64,000 bases of DNA from Spirosoma spitsbergense DSM 19989 (GTDB lineage: Bacteria > Bacteroidota > Bacteroidia > Cytophagales > Spirosomataceae), in contig NZ_KB893581.1 of assembly GCF_000374085.1 (NCBI RefSeq), positions 62,001 to 126,000 of the forward strand. The letters are read 5' to 3'. A program made the position numbers and the translations under genes. Each line of letters begins with the position of its first letter. The stretch's first letter is position 1. This document shows positions 1-9,237 of the stretch, piece by piece. The notes under the pieces were generated by a model that worked only from the letters and a program-made list of their open reading frames with translations, had not been told where the DNA came from and did not search any database.

Positions 1-1965
1 GTTCAGGCCAGCGTATAGTTTCCGAATCCGGGCAACGGTTGCAGCCGTGGAGGTTGTGTCATACCAGACAATGGTTCGCCCGTCCATACGAAGACTGTCT
101 ACTACGGTGATGAAGTAAGGCTCTACCTTTTCGTGCAGTGAAAAAACGTTAATGTCGTCAAAAATACCTGCTACCGTGAACGGCAGCCCGATCTGCCCGT
201 TTTCACTGACGTACTCCGGCTCAGTAATAATGGTTTTGCCAATAACTGATTCGACCGGCAGCTGCTCTTTTGCCGCTATCTGTTCGGCTGCCGTTCGGTT
301 AACAAGGGTAAACGTGGCGGGGCGGTTGCGGCCCGATGGCAGTGGGGTCGTTTTAAGACCGTAGGCGTTCAGCGCTGCCGGGTCTAGGTATAGCTGCCGG
401 GCATCGTCAAACACTACGTCGGAGCCCTGAAGTTTATACGTCACCTGGTTGAAAGGGGCGATGCCAAAAGAAGACCCGTTTCCTACCAATTTAATGCCGG
501 GAACCTGCCGTAGCTTTTCTTGAAACAGGGTCTGTTTACCGGGTGACGAGTAAGCGTATAAAATACCCTCTTTCCGAAAGCCAAGGTCTTTGCTTTCGAC
601 GTACTTGATCTGCTTTATTATGAAATAAGAAACCGATGTGATGCCAATAAGAATCGAAAATTGACTTAGAATCAGGTATTTACGAATTGGGAAATTCTGG
701 TACTGGTTGCTCCGCAGGTTCTCTTTGAACAAGGTAACTGCTTTCTTTCCGGCCAGATTGACTGCGGTAAAACTGCTGGCCAATGCCCCTGTGAACAGGG
801 CCAGCAGTAGTAGGGCCAGAACCGCCAGCGGATCGTTGAACACATTTGCCGGAATAGCTACCCCCATCAGGTTATTGAACAGCGGGATGCACCCTGCAGT
901 CAGGACAGCCACAAATGGCAGGGCCATCAGTGCCAGCAAAATCCCTTCTGTAATAAACTGAATGGCAATGGATGTTTGATGCGCTCCCAGTGCTTTTTGC
1001 ACCCCAATTGCTTTACTCTGTTTCGACTTGATAGCCAGTGAGAGATTGGCGTAGTTGAACAGCGTGATGATGCTGATGAACAGGGAAAATCCCCCAATTA
1101 GTAGTAGGTATAGCACGTTGCCAGGCGGCTTGAGTTCGTAAAGAATAGTGGAGTGCAGGTGAATAGCTGTAATAGGCTGCAAAAAATGCTGTTTGTAGAG
1201 CGGGTCGCGGACCAGGTTGGGATTGAAGGCCGCTATGGCCCCGTTAATGGCAGCCGTGACCCGTTCAGTATCCGCATTGTTGTCCGTCTGCACATACATC
1301 CGACTTCCCCAGTAGGGGATGCGCGGCTGGCTGACAGCCATACTGAAGTCAAAGTGTGACTGCTTCGAAATATCGTCGATAATAGCCGCTATGATATAGG
1401 TTTCTGATCCGACGGTTATCCGCTTTTGAATCACGTCCGGGTTGCTTAGTGCTTCATCGCCGAAGAGTTTGCGAGCAGTAGTAGCTGTTAGCATCACCTT
1501 ATTGGTCCCACTGGCGAAATTCTGAAAACTACCCTGCCGCAAGGCCCAGGTAAACAAGGCGCAGAAAGCCTGCGGAGTATTGGTTGTCAGTACGTTTCTC
1601 TCCTGAATCTTTCGGCCTTCAGCCTCTATAAATACGGGCACTTCCGAGGTGACAAACTGGGCCGCATCGGCAACGCCGGTTGCTTTTTTAAGGAATTCGA
1701 GCTGTAGTTGCTGCTCCTTGTCGGTGCTGGCATCCCAGCGGGCAAAACCAATGATGCTATAGTCCTGCGAGCGGTAGGTGCGAGCCAGTCGGTAGATCGA
1801 GCCGGCATTTCGATGAAATGAATCATACCCTAACTCAAACCGGATGTAGCTAATGGCTACGTAGGCCACGAAAAGTCCAATAATCAGGCTCAGCAAATTC
1901 AGGACCGTAAAGGAACGGTTTCGAACCAGGTTTCTGAAAGCGATTTTGAGGTAATTGGTAAACAT
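1..1965 (-). CDS. ABC transporter permease, MacB/FtsX type (partial, cut by window start)
   Basis: The reading frame opens with ATG at 1965 and stays open to base 1, so the C-terminus lies outside the window (655 codons present). The start MFTNYLKIAFRNLVRN is the cytoplasmic entry helix seen in all its neighbours, followed by the first membrane segment at about residues 20-42. A periplasmic MacB_PCD-like domain comes next, then the first FtsX block near residues 275-410, with the KxxxIGVQKALGA motif, and a second periplasmic domain. Proteins of this family work as dimeric permeases with a separate ATPase, either exporting substrates or transmitting mechanical force to the envelope; the substrate here is unknown. 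It is the last gene of a leftward array of similar permeases. Family assignment is firm, the role is not. Confidence 0.88.
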   Translation of the reverse strand, partial: MFTNYLKIAFRNLVRNRSFTVLNLLSLIIGLFVAYVAISYIRFELGYDSFHRNAGSIYRLARTYRSQDYSIIGFARWDASTDKEQQLQLEFLKKATGVADAAQFVTSEVPVFIEAEGRKIQERNVLTTNTPQAFCALFTWALRQGSFQNFASGTNKVMLTATTARKLFGDEALSNPDVIQKRITVGSETYIIAAIIDDISKQSHFDFSMAVSQPRIPYWGSRMYVQTDNNADTERVTAAINGAIAAFNPNLVRDPLYKQHFLQPITAIHLHSTILYELKPPGNVLYLLLIGGFSLFISIITLFNYANLSLAIKSKQSKAIGVQKALGAHQTSIAIQFITEGILLALMALPFVAVLTAGCIPLFNNLMGVAIPANVFNDPLAVLALLLLALFTGALASSFTAVNLAGKKAVTLFKENLRSNQYQNFPIRKYLILSQFSILIGITSVSYFIIKQIKYVESKDLGFRKEGILYAYSSPGKQTLFQEKLRQVPGIKLVGNGSSFGIAPFNQVTYKLQGSDVVFDDARQLYLDPAALNAYGLKTTPLPSGRNRPATFTLVNRTAAEQIAAKEQLPVESVIGKTIITEPEYVSENGQIGLPFTVAGIFDDINVFSLHEKVEPYFITVVDSLRMDGRTIVWYDTTSTAATVARIRKLYAGLN

Positions 1966-2003
1966 GGTTACAAGAGCTTGGAGCTTAGTTTTTATCCTGA
2001 TCC

Positions 2004-4355
2004 TTATTCGCTGCGTAATGAGTTAGCCGGATTTACCAGCGCAGCCCGGTACGTCCGTATTCCAATGGTCAGACTGCCAAGTAACAATAGAACGCCTACG
2101 CAAAGGCCCGGCGTTTCGAAGCCAATTGAGAGATGGTAGGCGAAGTTGAACAGGAACGCATAGCCTGCCATGTACCCCAGCGGCAAGGCAATGGCAGCCG
2201 CGATGAGCAACAGTTTTACGAAATCGCGGGCCAGTAGCCAGACAATCTGTATGACCTCGGCTCCCATTACTTTCCGTACCCCAATTTCTTTAACGCGGGT
2301 TTGGGTGTTGTAGGTAACCATGCCCAGTAGCCCTAAGCAGGCAATGGAAAAAGCCAGCCCAATGAGCAGTGCCATAAAATTCGTGTCGCTGGCGTGCGTG
2401 TGGCGTTCCTGCAAAAAATCATCGTACCATTGCCCGGCAAAGGCCTCATACGGACTCAGTCGTTTCCAGACCCGGTTTGCGTCGGTTAGTACGGCTGTTT
2501 CGGCACCATTGGCTACGCTAACGTTTACGTAACGATATTGACTGGGCTGACTGCGTAACAACAGGGGTTTTATCGAAAAGGCAAACGAGGTAAACCGAAA
2601 ATCTTTCACCACCCCAACCACCGATACCTCCGTGCTGTCGTTGAGCCAGAGCGATTGGCCAATGGCCGCACGGGGCGTTCCCAGCCGAAATATTTTCACC
2701 GCTTCTTCGTTCAACAGCACTAACCGCCCGGATGTGTCGGCGGTGCCGACCGGCAGGTTTTGGCCCGCCAGCAAGGTCAGGTTCATGTTTGGAACAAACT
2801 GATTATCGACCGACCAGATGAACATTCCCGATGAATCCTGCCCTGCCCGGGTACGCTTCACCGATTGTGAATTGCCATGCGACCCGAACAGTTCGGACGT
2901 GGCCGATACCCGATCAACCCCCGCCAACTGACGCAGTTCATTCGTTAATCGCTGAACCGGCACATCGCCGACCGGAACATTGAGTATGTTTTTCCGCCGG
3001 AAGCCGTAATCGCCCGTAGCCATGTAGTCCATCTGCCGAATCATGGTTAGCAACCCAATCATGGCTACCAGCGAAATGATAAATTGCACCACAATCAGCG
3101 ACTTACGAAGCGACAGGCCCCGTATGACGCGCAAACCGGTATGACTTCGCAGCACCTGAGCGGGTTCAAAGCCCGATAGTATCCGGGCCGGCACAACACC
3201 CGCCAGCAACCCGGCCACTATGCTGAAAGCGACAAACACCGCCCAGATGGTCCAGTCCCACTGAACCCCACCAATGAGCCATTGCTGCACAAACGACATG
3301 GGTTTTACTAACTCCAGCATCACGCAAGCCAGCCCCAGTGCCAGTAGCGACAATACTACCGATTCGGCCATGAACTGCCCCAGCAATTGCCAGCGTACAG
3401 CTCCGGCCACCTTGCGAATACCCACTTCGCGGGCGCGGCTGAGGGACCGGGCCAGCGTCAGGTTAACGTAGTTGAACCCCGCCATCAGCAGCGTTATCAG
3501 TCCTATGCCAAATTCGGCCAGTAGGCCAGCTACTGTGGGTTCGTACGTGCCGTACATCAACTCTTGTCGGGATGGCGAGATGGCATCGAGTCGTTGCGTA
3601 CGGAAACTGTACCCCTTTATGGTTTTGAAACGCAAATCGCGGGTAGCCCGGTCATGCACCGACGTCAACGCTTTCCGGAGCGAGCCAGCCGGTGTACCCG
3701 CCTTCAGCAAGACATAGGTATACGCAACCGAGTACGACTCCCAATTCGCACCATCAGCCGGGCGATTGGGCAACGAAAGCAACATATCGAATACGAGATG
3801 CGATTTGGCAGGCGGCTCAGCCAATACGCCGGTAATGGTAAAAATACCCAGTTCTTTGTCTTGCAGCGTTTGACCAACGGGATTGGCCGTGCCAAAGAAC
3901 TTCCGGGCGGTTTCGGGCGTCAGTATTACCGTGTTCGGCCCGGTAGCCGGTTGGCCCATAGCGAGTGTAAAGCCAAAGACCCGAAAAAAACTGGAATCGA
4001 CGGCATATGACCTCGTCATCAGCCGTTTGTGGTTACCCAAAAACTCGTTGTACCTTAAAGAAATCCGCGTTGCTTCTTCTACGAATCCATACTGTTGCTT
4101 CAACGTAGCAGCCAGCGGCAGGGGGGCGGTGGCAAAAGGCGTTGCATCGTTATTTAAACTGACTACATTAGTCAGGACACGGTACGTCCGGCTGGCGTTG
4201 GGATGAAACGAATCGTAATCCAGCGCCCCTTTTATGTGGGCAATGGCCAGCATACAAACTGTCAGACCCGATGCCAGCCCGAAGATGTTGATGAATGAAA
4301 ACAGCCTGTGCTTCCACAGATTCCGCCAGGCAATTTTGAGGTAGTTCCGTAGCAT
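2004..4355 (-). CDS. ABC transporter permease, MacB/FtsX type
   Basis: 783 residues, a usual length for the Bacteroidota double-FtsX permeases. Order seen: N-terminal helix MLRNYLKIAWRNLWKH, membrane segment at about 20-40, periplasmic MacB_PCD-like domain to about 270, FtsX block with AREVGIRKVAGA at about 310, three membrane segments, second periplasmic domain, and a C-terminal FtsX block with VKEIGVRKVMGAEV at about 690. The end (ALVNPANSLRSE) is the family C-terminal signature. It lies 38 bases upstream of the partial permease and 12 bases downstream of the next one, so the array is probably co-transcribed. No ATP-binding protein is encoded next to it. Substrate unknown. Confidence 0.92.
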   Translation of the reverse strand: MLRNYLKIAWRNLWKHRLFSFINIFGLASGLTVCMLAIAHIKGALDYDSFHPNASRTYRVLTNVVSLNNDATPFATAPLPLAATLKQQYGFVEEATRISLRYNEFLGNHKRLMTRSYAVDSSFFRVFGFTLAMGQPATGPNTVILTPETARKFFGTANPVGQTLQDKELGIFTITGVLAEPPAKSHLVFDMLLSLPNRPADGANWESYSVAYTYVLLKAGTPAGSLRKALTSVHDRATRDLRFKTIKGYSFRTQRLDAISPSRQELMYGTYEPTVAGLLAEFGIGLITLLMAGFNYVNLTLARSLSRAREVGIRKVAGAVRWQLLGQFMAESVVLSLLALGLACVMLELVKPMSFVQQWLIGGVQWDWTIWAVFVAFSIVAGLLAGVVPARILSGFEPAQVLRSHTGLRVIRGLSLRKSLIVVQFIISLVAMIGLLTMIRQMDYMATGDYGFRRKNILNVPVGDVPVQRLTNELRQLAGVDRVSATSELFGSHGNSQSVKRTRAGQDSSGMFIWSVDNQFVPNMNLTLLAGQNLPVGTADTSGRLVLLNEEAVKIFRLGTPRAAIGQSLWLNDSTEVSVVGVVKDFRFTSFAFSIKPLLLRSQPSQYRYVNVSVANGAETAVLTDANRVWKRLSPYEAFAGQWYDDFLQERHTHASDTNFMALLIGLAFSIACLGLLGMVTYNTQTRVKEIGVRKVMGAEVIQIVWLLARDFVKLLLIAAAIALPLGYMAGYAFLFNFAYHLSIGFETPGLCVGVLLLLGSLTIGIRTYRAALVNPANSLRSE

Positions 4356-4367
4356 AGTGGTTTACGT

Positions 4368-6734
4368 TTATTCACTTCTCAACGCTTTCACCGGATTCAT
4401 CAGAGCCGCTTTTATGCTCTGGAGACTCACCGTCAGCAATGCAATGCCCACTGCCAGCAAACCCGCCAGCGCAAACACCCACCATTGCACGTCGATCCGA
4501 TACGCAAAGTCCTGCAACCACTGACTCATGGTGTACCAGGCAATCGGGGTGGCGATAAGAATGGCGATTATGACCAGCTTCACGAAATCTTTGGCCAGCA
4601 ATTGAACGATACCCGTTATGCTGGCGCCCAATACTTTTCGGACGCCAATCTCGCGGGTGCGTACCTGAGCGGTGAAGGTGGCCAGGCCAAACAAACCCAG
4701 GCACGAAATCAGGATGGCAATGGTAGCAAATACGTTGAACAGCACCCCGGTTTTCTGTTCCGACTTGTAGAGATTAGCAAACACGTCGTCCAGAAAAGCG
4801 TAATCGAACGCATAATCGGGATTGTATTGTTTCCACGAACGTTGAGCGGCTGCAATAGCCTGGCCGGCATCGTTACCCGTTGTTTTGATGTACATCGCAC
4901 CCATCTGGTTGGGGTCATAATAGAAAACAGCGGGTTCTATTTTTTGACGCATCGAGGCAAAATGGAAATCGTTGACAACGCCAATGATGGTGCCGCTGCG
5001 TTTCCACAATCTGAACCGTTTGCCAATCGGATTCTTAATCCGGGCCGTTTTTACGGCTGTTTCGTTGAGAATGAAATGTAGCGAGTCAGACACGGCACCG
5101 GTAAAGTTGCCCCCCTGCTTTAGGGTCATGTTGAAGAACGGGATGAGGTCTTTATCGATGGCGACGGGCCGGGCAAACATGGTTTCTCCCGTTTCTTTTC
5201 CGTCCCATTCGTTGTCTCCCGTTTGTGCGCCAATCTGGACAATGTTGGAACTGGCCCGAGTAACGGCGGTAATGCCCGGCTGGCTCAGCAACTCGGCTTT
5301 CACGGCGTCGTAATGCTGGCCCATATCCCGCATGAAAAACGCGAATACGTGTTCCTTGTCGTAGCCTAATTCTTTCGAACGGATGTAGTCCAGCTGGTTG
5401 CGGATAATCAGCGTACTGGCAATGAGAATAACCGTAACGGTAAACTGGGTTACGACCAGTACTTTGCGGAAGGTGGCTTCACTCAGACGAGCCGACACTT
5501 TTCCCCGGAGTGCCCTAAGAGGCTCGAATGACGAGAGTAGAATGGCCGGATAAATACTCGAAGCAACCAGCGTACCGAGAATGGTTAACCCAATGACCTG
5601 CCAGAGGTGGTAGTCGAAAAAATCAAGCACCAGTTCCTTACCCGAGAGCTGGTTATAGGCGGGCAGAAGTACGTACAGCAGACCCATTGCCAGCAACGAA
5701 GCCAGTAAAAAGAGCAGGGCCGTTTCAATAATGAACTGAATGAAAAGCTGACTCCGGGCGGCTCCAACAATTTTACGCATACTCACCTCCTTGGCCCGAA
5801 GCATGGAGCGGGCCGTAGACAGGTTTACGTAATTGATGCAGGCAATGACCAGAATAAGCAGGGCAATGATCGAGAACATCCTGACCGTTTCAATGCCCCC
5901 GTTGGTGCCGTCGGCTTTGTACAGGTGCATGTCGGTCAGGGGCTGTAACAGGTAGGTCAGGTCAGTGTCGTCGGGCTTGTTTCGGAGGTGAATGTTCCTC
6001 AGTTTAGTAGTCAGATTGGCCAGATTGGCCGCTGGTTGTAACAGGAGATAGGTCTCGTAATTGAACTCAGAAAAGTCATTATCCTTCGTCCGGCCATCCG
6101 TTCTATCCTGGTACATGGTCTCGAAGCGAAGCGAAATCGGTAAAATCATATCGCCCTGGATGCTCGAATTTTCCGGGAAGTCCCGGATGATACCGCTGAC
6201 TTTGAACGCCGTGTTGTCATTCCCCGCCAGAATTTTTCCGATGGGATTGGCATCGCCAAAGTAGCGCTTGGCGGTACGTTCGGTCAGAACAATGGAATGC
6301 TTATCGGGAAAAGGGTTGGCTGGATTTCCCTGAATAAGCGGAAAGTCGAATAGCGAAAACAGAGTAGGGTCTGCAAATTGTGTTCGTTCTTCATTGACGG
6401 TCTTATTCTGGTACTTAAACAGGGTGAAAATGCCGTTGTAGGAAATCCGAACCGCATCCTTTATTTCGGGCAGTTCCTTCTTACCGAACTCAGCAATGGG
6501 TGCCACGGTACTGGTCCAGATTTGGCGACTACTTCCGGTACCGGCCCAGTTTTCGAGCCGGTAGATGTTGTTAGCTTGGTGATGAAACCGGTCAAAGCTA
6601 AGCTCATCCTGTACCCAGAGTAAGATCAGTATACCAACGGCCAACCCAGCCGTTAGCCCAGTCATATTGATAAGCGAATAGAATCGGTTCTTGACCAGAC
6701 TGCGCCAAGCAGTTCTGAAATAGTTGCGTAGCAT
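4368..6734 (-). CDS. ABC transporter permease, MacB/FtsX type
   Basis: 788 residues with the same plan as its neighbours: entry helix MLRNYFRTAWRSLVKN, first membrane segment, large periplasmic domain, first FtsX block (AKEVSMRKIVGAAR near 320), second periplasmic domain, and C-terminal FtsX block with TREIGVRKVLGASI near 690. The last residues, ALMNPVKALRSE, match two other copies in the array, and the DNA coding for the last membrane helix is almost identical to that of the permease ending at 9238, which suggests gene conversion between copies. Substrate and partner ATPase cannot be inferred. Confidence 0.92.
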   Translation of the reverse strand: MLRNYFRTAWRSLVKNRFYSLINMTGLTAGLAVGILILLWVQDELSFDRFHHQANNIYRLENWAGTGSSRQIWTSTVAPIAEFGKKELPEIKDAVRISYNGIFTLFKYQNKTVNEERTQFADPTLFSLFDFPLIQGNPANPFPDKHSIVLTERTAKRYFGDANPIGKILAGNDNTAFKVSGIIRDFPENSSIQGDMILPISLRFETMYQDRTDGRTKDNDFSEFNYETYLLLQPAANLANLTTKLRNIHLRNKPDDTDLTYLLQPLTDMHLYKADGTNGGIETVRMFSIIALLILVIACINYVNLSTARSMLRAKEVSMRKIVGAARSQLFIQFIIETALLFLLASLLAMGLLYVLLPAYNQLSGKELVLDFFDYHLWQVIGLTILGTLVASSIYPAILLSSFEPLRALRGKVSARLSEATFRKVLVVTQFTVTVILIASTLIIRNQLDYIRSKELGYDKEHVFAFFMRDMGQHYDAVKAELLSQPGITAVTRASSNIVQIGAQTGDNEWDGKETGETMFARPVAIDKDLIPFFNMTLKQGGNFTGAVSDSLHFILNETAVKTARIKNPIGKRFRLWKRSGTIIGVVNDFHFASMRQKIEPAVFYYDPNQMGAMYIKTTGNDAGQAIAAAQRSWKQYNPDYAFDYAFLDDVFANLYKSEQKTGVLFNVFATIAILISCLGLFGLATFTAQVRTREIGVRKVLGASITGIVQLLAKDFVKLVIIAILIATPIAWYTMSQWLQDFAYRIDVQWWVFALAGLLAVGIALLTVSLQSIKAALMNPVKALRSE

Positions 6735-6827
6735 AACAGGCGTGATTTAAAAGGTGGTCCGAAATCCCGGAGCAAACTGATTGTCTGATTTTACAAATCC
6801 CAACAGGGTCCGACGATTCGTCATGGC

Positions 6828-9224
6828 TCACTCCGACCGAAGTGATTTGACGGGGTTCATCAACGCAGCTTTGATGCTCTGGAAACTCACCGTCAACAAG
6901 GTAATAGCTAATGCTCCCACGCCGGAAAGGGCAAAAATCCACCAGCTTAGCTCCGTGCGGTAGCTGTACTTGGCTAGCCAGCCGTTCAGGAAATAGCCCG
7001 CAATGGGCATGGACAATAAACAGGCAATGACAACCAGCCCCAGGAAGTCCTTGGATAGTAATCCCCACAAACTGCCCACGCTGGCACCCAGCACTTTACG
7101 GATACCAATCTCTTTTGTCCGCTGCTCAGCCACGAACGAAGCCAGCCCGAACAAACCCAGGCAGGAGATGAAGATGGCCAGTACGGCAAACACCGACGCG
7201 AGCTTACCGACGCGTTCTTCGCTCGCGAATTTGGCTGCGTATTCCTGGTCAACGAATTGGTACTCGAAAGGCAGATTGGGGAAATTCTTTCTGAAAACTG
7301 CCTCGACAGTGGCAATGCCCTTGCTGGCACTCAGATCGGGATTGAGCCGGAGATTGTAATAGCTGGACATCGTGCCCTTGTCGAAGCCATACATTGCCTG
7401 CTTTACGGGTTCGTAGGGCGATTGCATAATCATGTCGTCGATGACACCGATAACCGTCAGCGGGTGCGACGGGTCTTTTTCGTCATCGTCCCGGAGGATG
7501 GTGCCGATGGGGTTCTTCAGCCCCATGTATTTCACGGCGGTTTTGTTCAGTAGTACGGCGTTGGAGTCCGAAGCGAATTCCCGAGAAAAGTCACGTCCGG
7601 CAATGATTTTCAGGCCGAGCGACTTGACGTAGTCGGGCGATACCGCCGTATAGGCCAGGTCTTCCTGAAAACCTTCGGGCTTGCCTTCCCATAAATAGCC
7701 CGACCGGTTGGAGTTGACCTGCGTGGTTGGGCTGCTGGCCGAGGACATCTCGACTGCCGCACCCGAATTGATGAATTCGTGCCGCATGAAGTCGTATTTC
7801 CCGATAAAATCAAATTCCGTCAGCGGTATCTGAATCAACCCGTCGCGGTTGTAGCCAATGGGTCGGTTTCGGGAATGTTGAAGCTGCCTGAACACAATAG
7901 TTGTGCCGATAATCAACACCACCGACACCGTAAATTGCACCACGACCAGCACCTTACGTGGCAGTGCGGCATACAGCCCCACCCGGAAGGTGCCTTTCAA
8001 CACTTTGATGGGTTGAAAAGAAGAGAGGTACAGGGCGGGATAGCTGCCGGAAAGTAGGGCGGTGAGGCATACAAACAACAACGACGTTCCCCAGAAATAG
8101 CCGTTGGCCCAGGGGAAGTCTATTTTCTTGTCGGCCAGGGTGTTGAAAGCGGGTAGGGCCACCAGCACCAGCGTTACCGCCACTACGAATGCCAGCCCCA
8201 CCATCAGAAACGATTCGCTTAGAAACTGGCTGATGAGTTGCGTCCGCACCGACCCCACCGACTTACGAATGCCTACTTCCTTGGCTCGCTTCTCCGAACG
8301 GGCGGTACTCAGGTTCATAAAGTTGATGCAGGCCAGCAGGAGTACGAATACCCCGATGATGCCAAACAGCCAGACGTTTTCGATGCGCCCGCCCGCTTGT
8401 ACGCCATTCTCGAAAGAAGACCGTAGATGCCAGTCGTTCATCGGATGCAGGAATAGCGTCGGCTTATGCTGCACGTCGGAAGATGCTTTCATCTTGGTGT
8501 CCCTGATTTTGGCCGATACCTGCTCCATCGTGGTGTTATCGGCAATCTGGACAAATAGCTGCCAGGAGTTATCGCTCCAGTTATTCGCCGAGTTTTTTAC
8601 CCATTCCGTATTGTTTACATACTGTTCCCAAGTGGCTATGTAGGTCGTAGCACTGAAATCGTTGTTGGGGGGTACGTCGGCGTATACGCCGGTTACTTTC
8701 AGGTTGTACTTATTATTAAGCTTGACGATTTTGCCCAGTGCCTGCTCATCACCAAAGAGGGCCTGAGCCGTAGAAGCCGCCAATAGAATAGAATTGGGGT
8801 CTTCCAATCCATCCTTTCTTCCCGAAAGCATATCAAGACCCAGCATCTCAGGAGCGCCCTGCTGCATGAAATTACCCTGCTTTACCAGCTTCTTATCGTC
8901 GTGGGCCAGAATACTGCGAAACCGCCAGCTACTCATCACGATGTGCTTGAAATTTCCGGCGTATTCATTGCGCAGGGCCATTTCCAGTGCCCGGGGAACA
9001 GCGGATATAGTGCTGATTTCGCCGTTGAATGTTTGATTTTGCGTCACCTGGGCAATGCGGTCGTGGTTCTTATGATAGTGATCGAAGGTCAGTTCATCAT
9101 GCACCCACAGGCCAATCAGTACAGCCACCGCCATACCGACGGCCAGCCCGCCAATGTTAATGAATGAATAGACTTTATTCCGGCTTAAATTCCGCCAGGC
9201 GATCTTGAGGTAGTTTCGTAGCAT
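6828..9224 (-). CDS. ABC transporter permease, MacB/FtsX type
   Basis: I place the start at the ATG at 9224 (MLRNYLKIAWRNLSRN), because every copy in the array begins this way; an upstream in-frame ATG at 9245 would overlap the preceding gene and adds only seven unrelated residues. The protein is then 798 residues. It has the first membrane segment at about 20-40, a MacB_PCD-like periplasmic domain, an FtsX block with AKEVGIRKSVGSVR near 325, a second periplasmic domain, and a C-terminal FtsX block with TKEIGIRKVLGASV near 705, ending ALMNPVKSLRSE. Spacing to the preceding gene is 13 bases, consistent with an operon. Substrate unknown. Confidence 0.92.
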   Translation of the reverse strand: MLRNYLKIAWRNLSRNKVYSFINIGGLAVGMAVAVLIGLWVHDELTFDHYHKNHDRIAQVTQNQTFNGEISTISAVPRALEMALRNEYAGNFKHIVMSSWRFRSILAHDDKKLVKQGNFMQQGAPEMLGLDMLSGRKDGLEDPNSILLAASTAQALFGDEQALGKIVKLNNKYNLKVTGVYADVPPNNDFSATTYIATWEQYVNNTEWVKNSANNWSDNSWQLFVQIADNTTMEQVSAKIRDTKMKASSDVQHKPTLFLHPMNDWHLRSSFENGVQAGGRIENVWLFGIIGVFVLLLACINFMNLSTARSEKRAKEVGIRKSVGSVRTQLISQFLSESFLMVGLAFVVAVTLVLVALPAFNTLADKKIDFPWANGYFWGTSLLFVCLTALLSGSYPALYLSSFQPIKVLKGTFRVGLYAALPRKVLVVVQFTVSVVLIIGTTIVFRQLQHSRNRPIGYNRDGLIQIPLTEFDFIGKYDFMRHEFINSGAAVEMSSASSPTTQVNSNRSGYLWEGKPEGFQEDLAYTAVSPDYVKSLGLKIIAGRDFSREFASDSNAVLLNKTAVKYMGLKNPIGTILRDDDEKDPSHPLTVIGVIDDMIMQSPYEPVKQAMYGFDKGTMSSYYNLRLNPDLSASKGIATVEAVFRKNFPNLPFEYQFVDQEYAAKFASEERVGKLASVFAVLAIFISCLGLFGLASFVAEQRTKEIGIRKVLGASVGSLWGLLSKDFLGLVVIACLLSMPIAGYFLNGWLAKYSYRTELSWWIFALSGVGALAITLLTVSFQSIKAALMNPVKSLRSE

Positions 9225-9237
9225 GATTGTTAGTTGT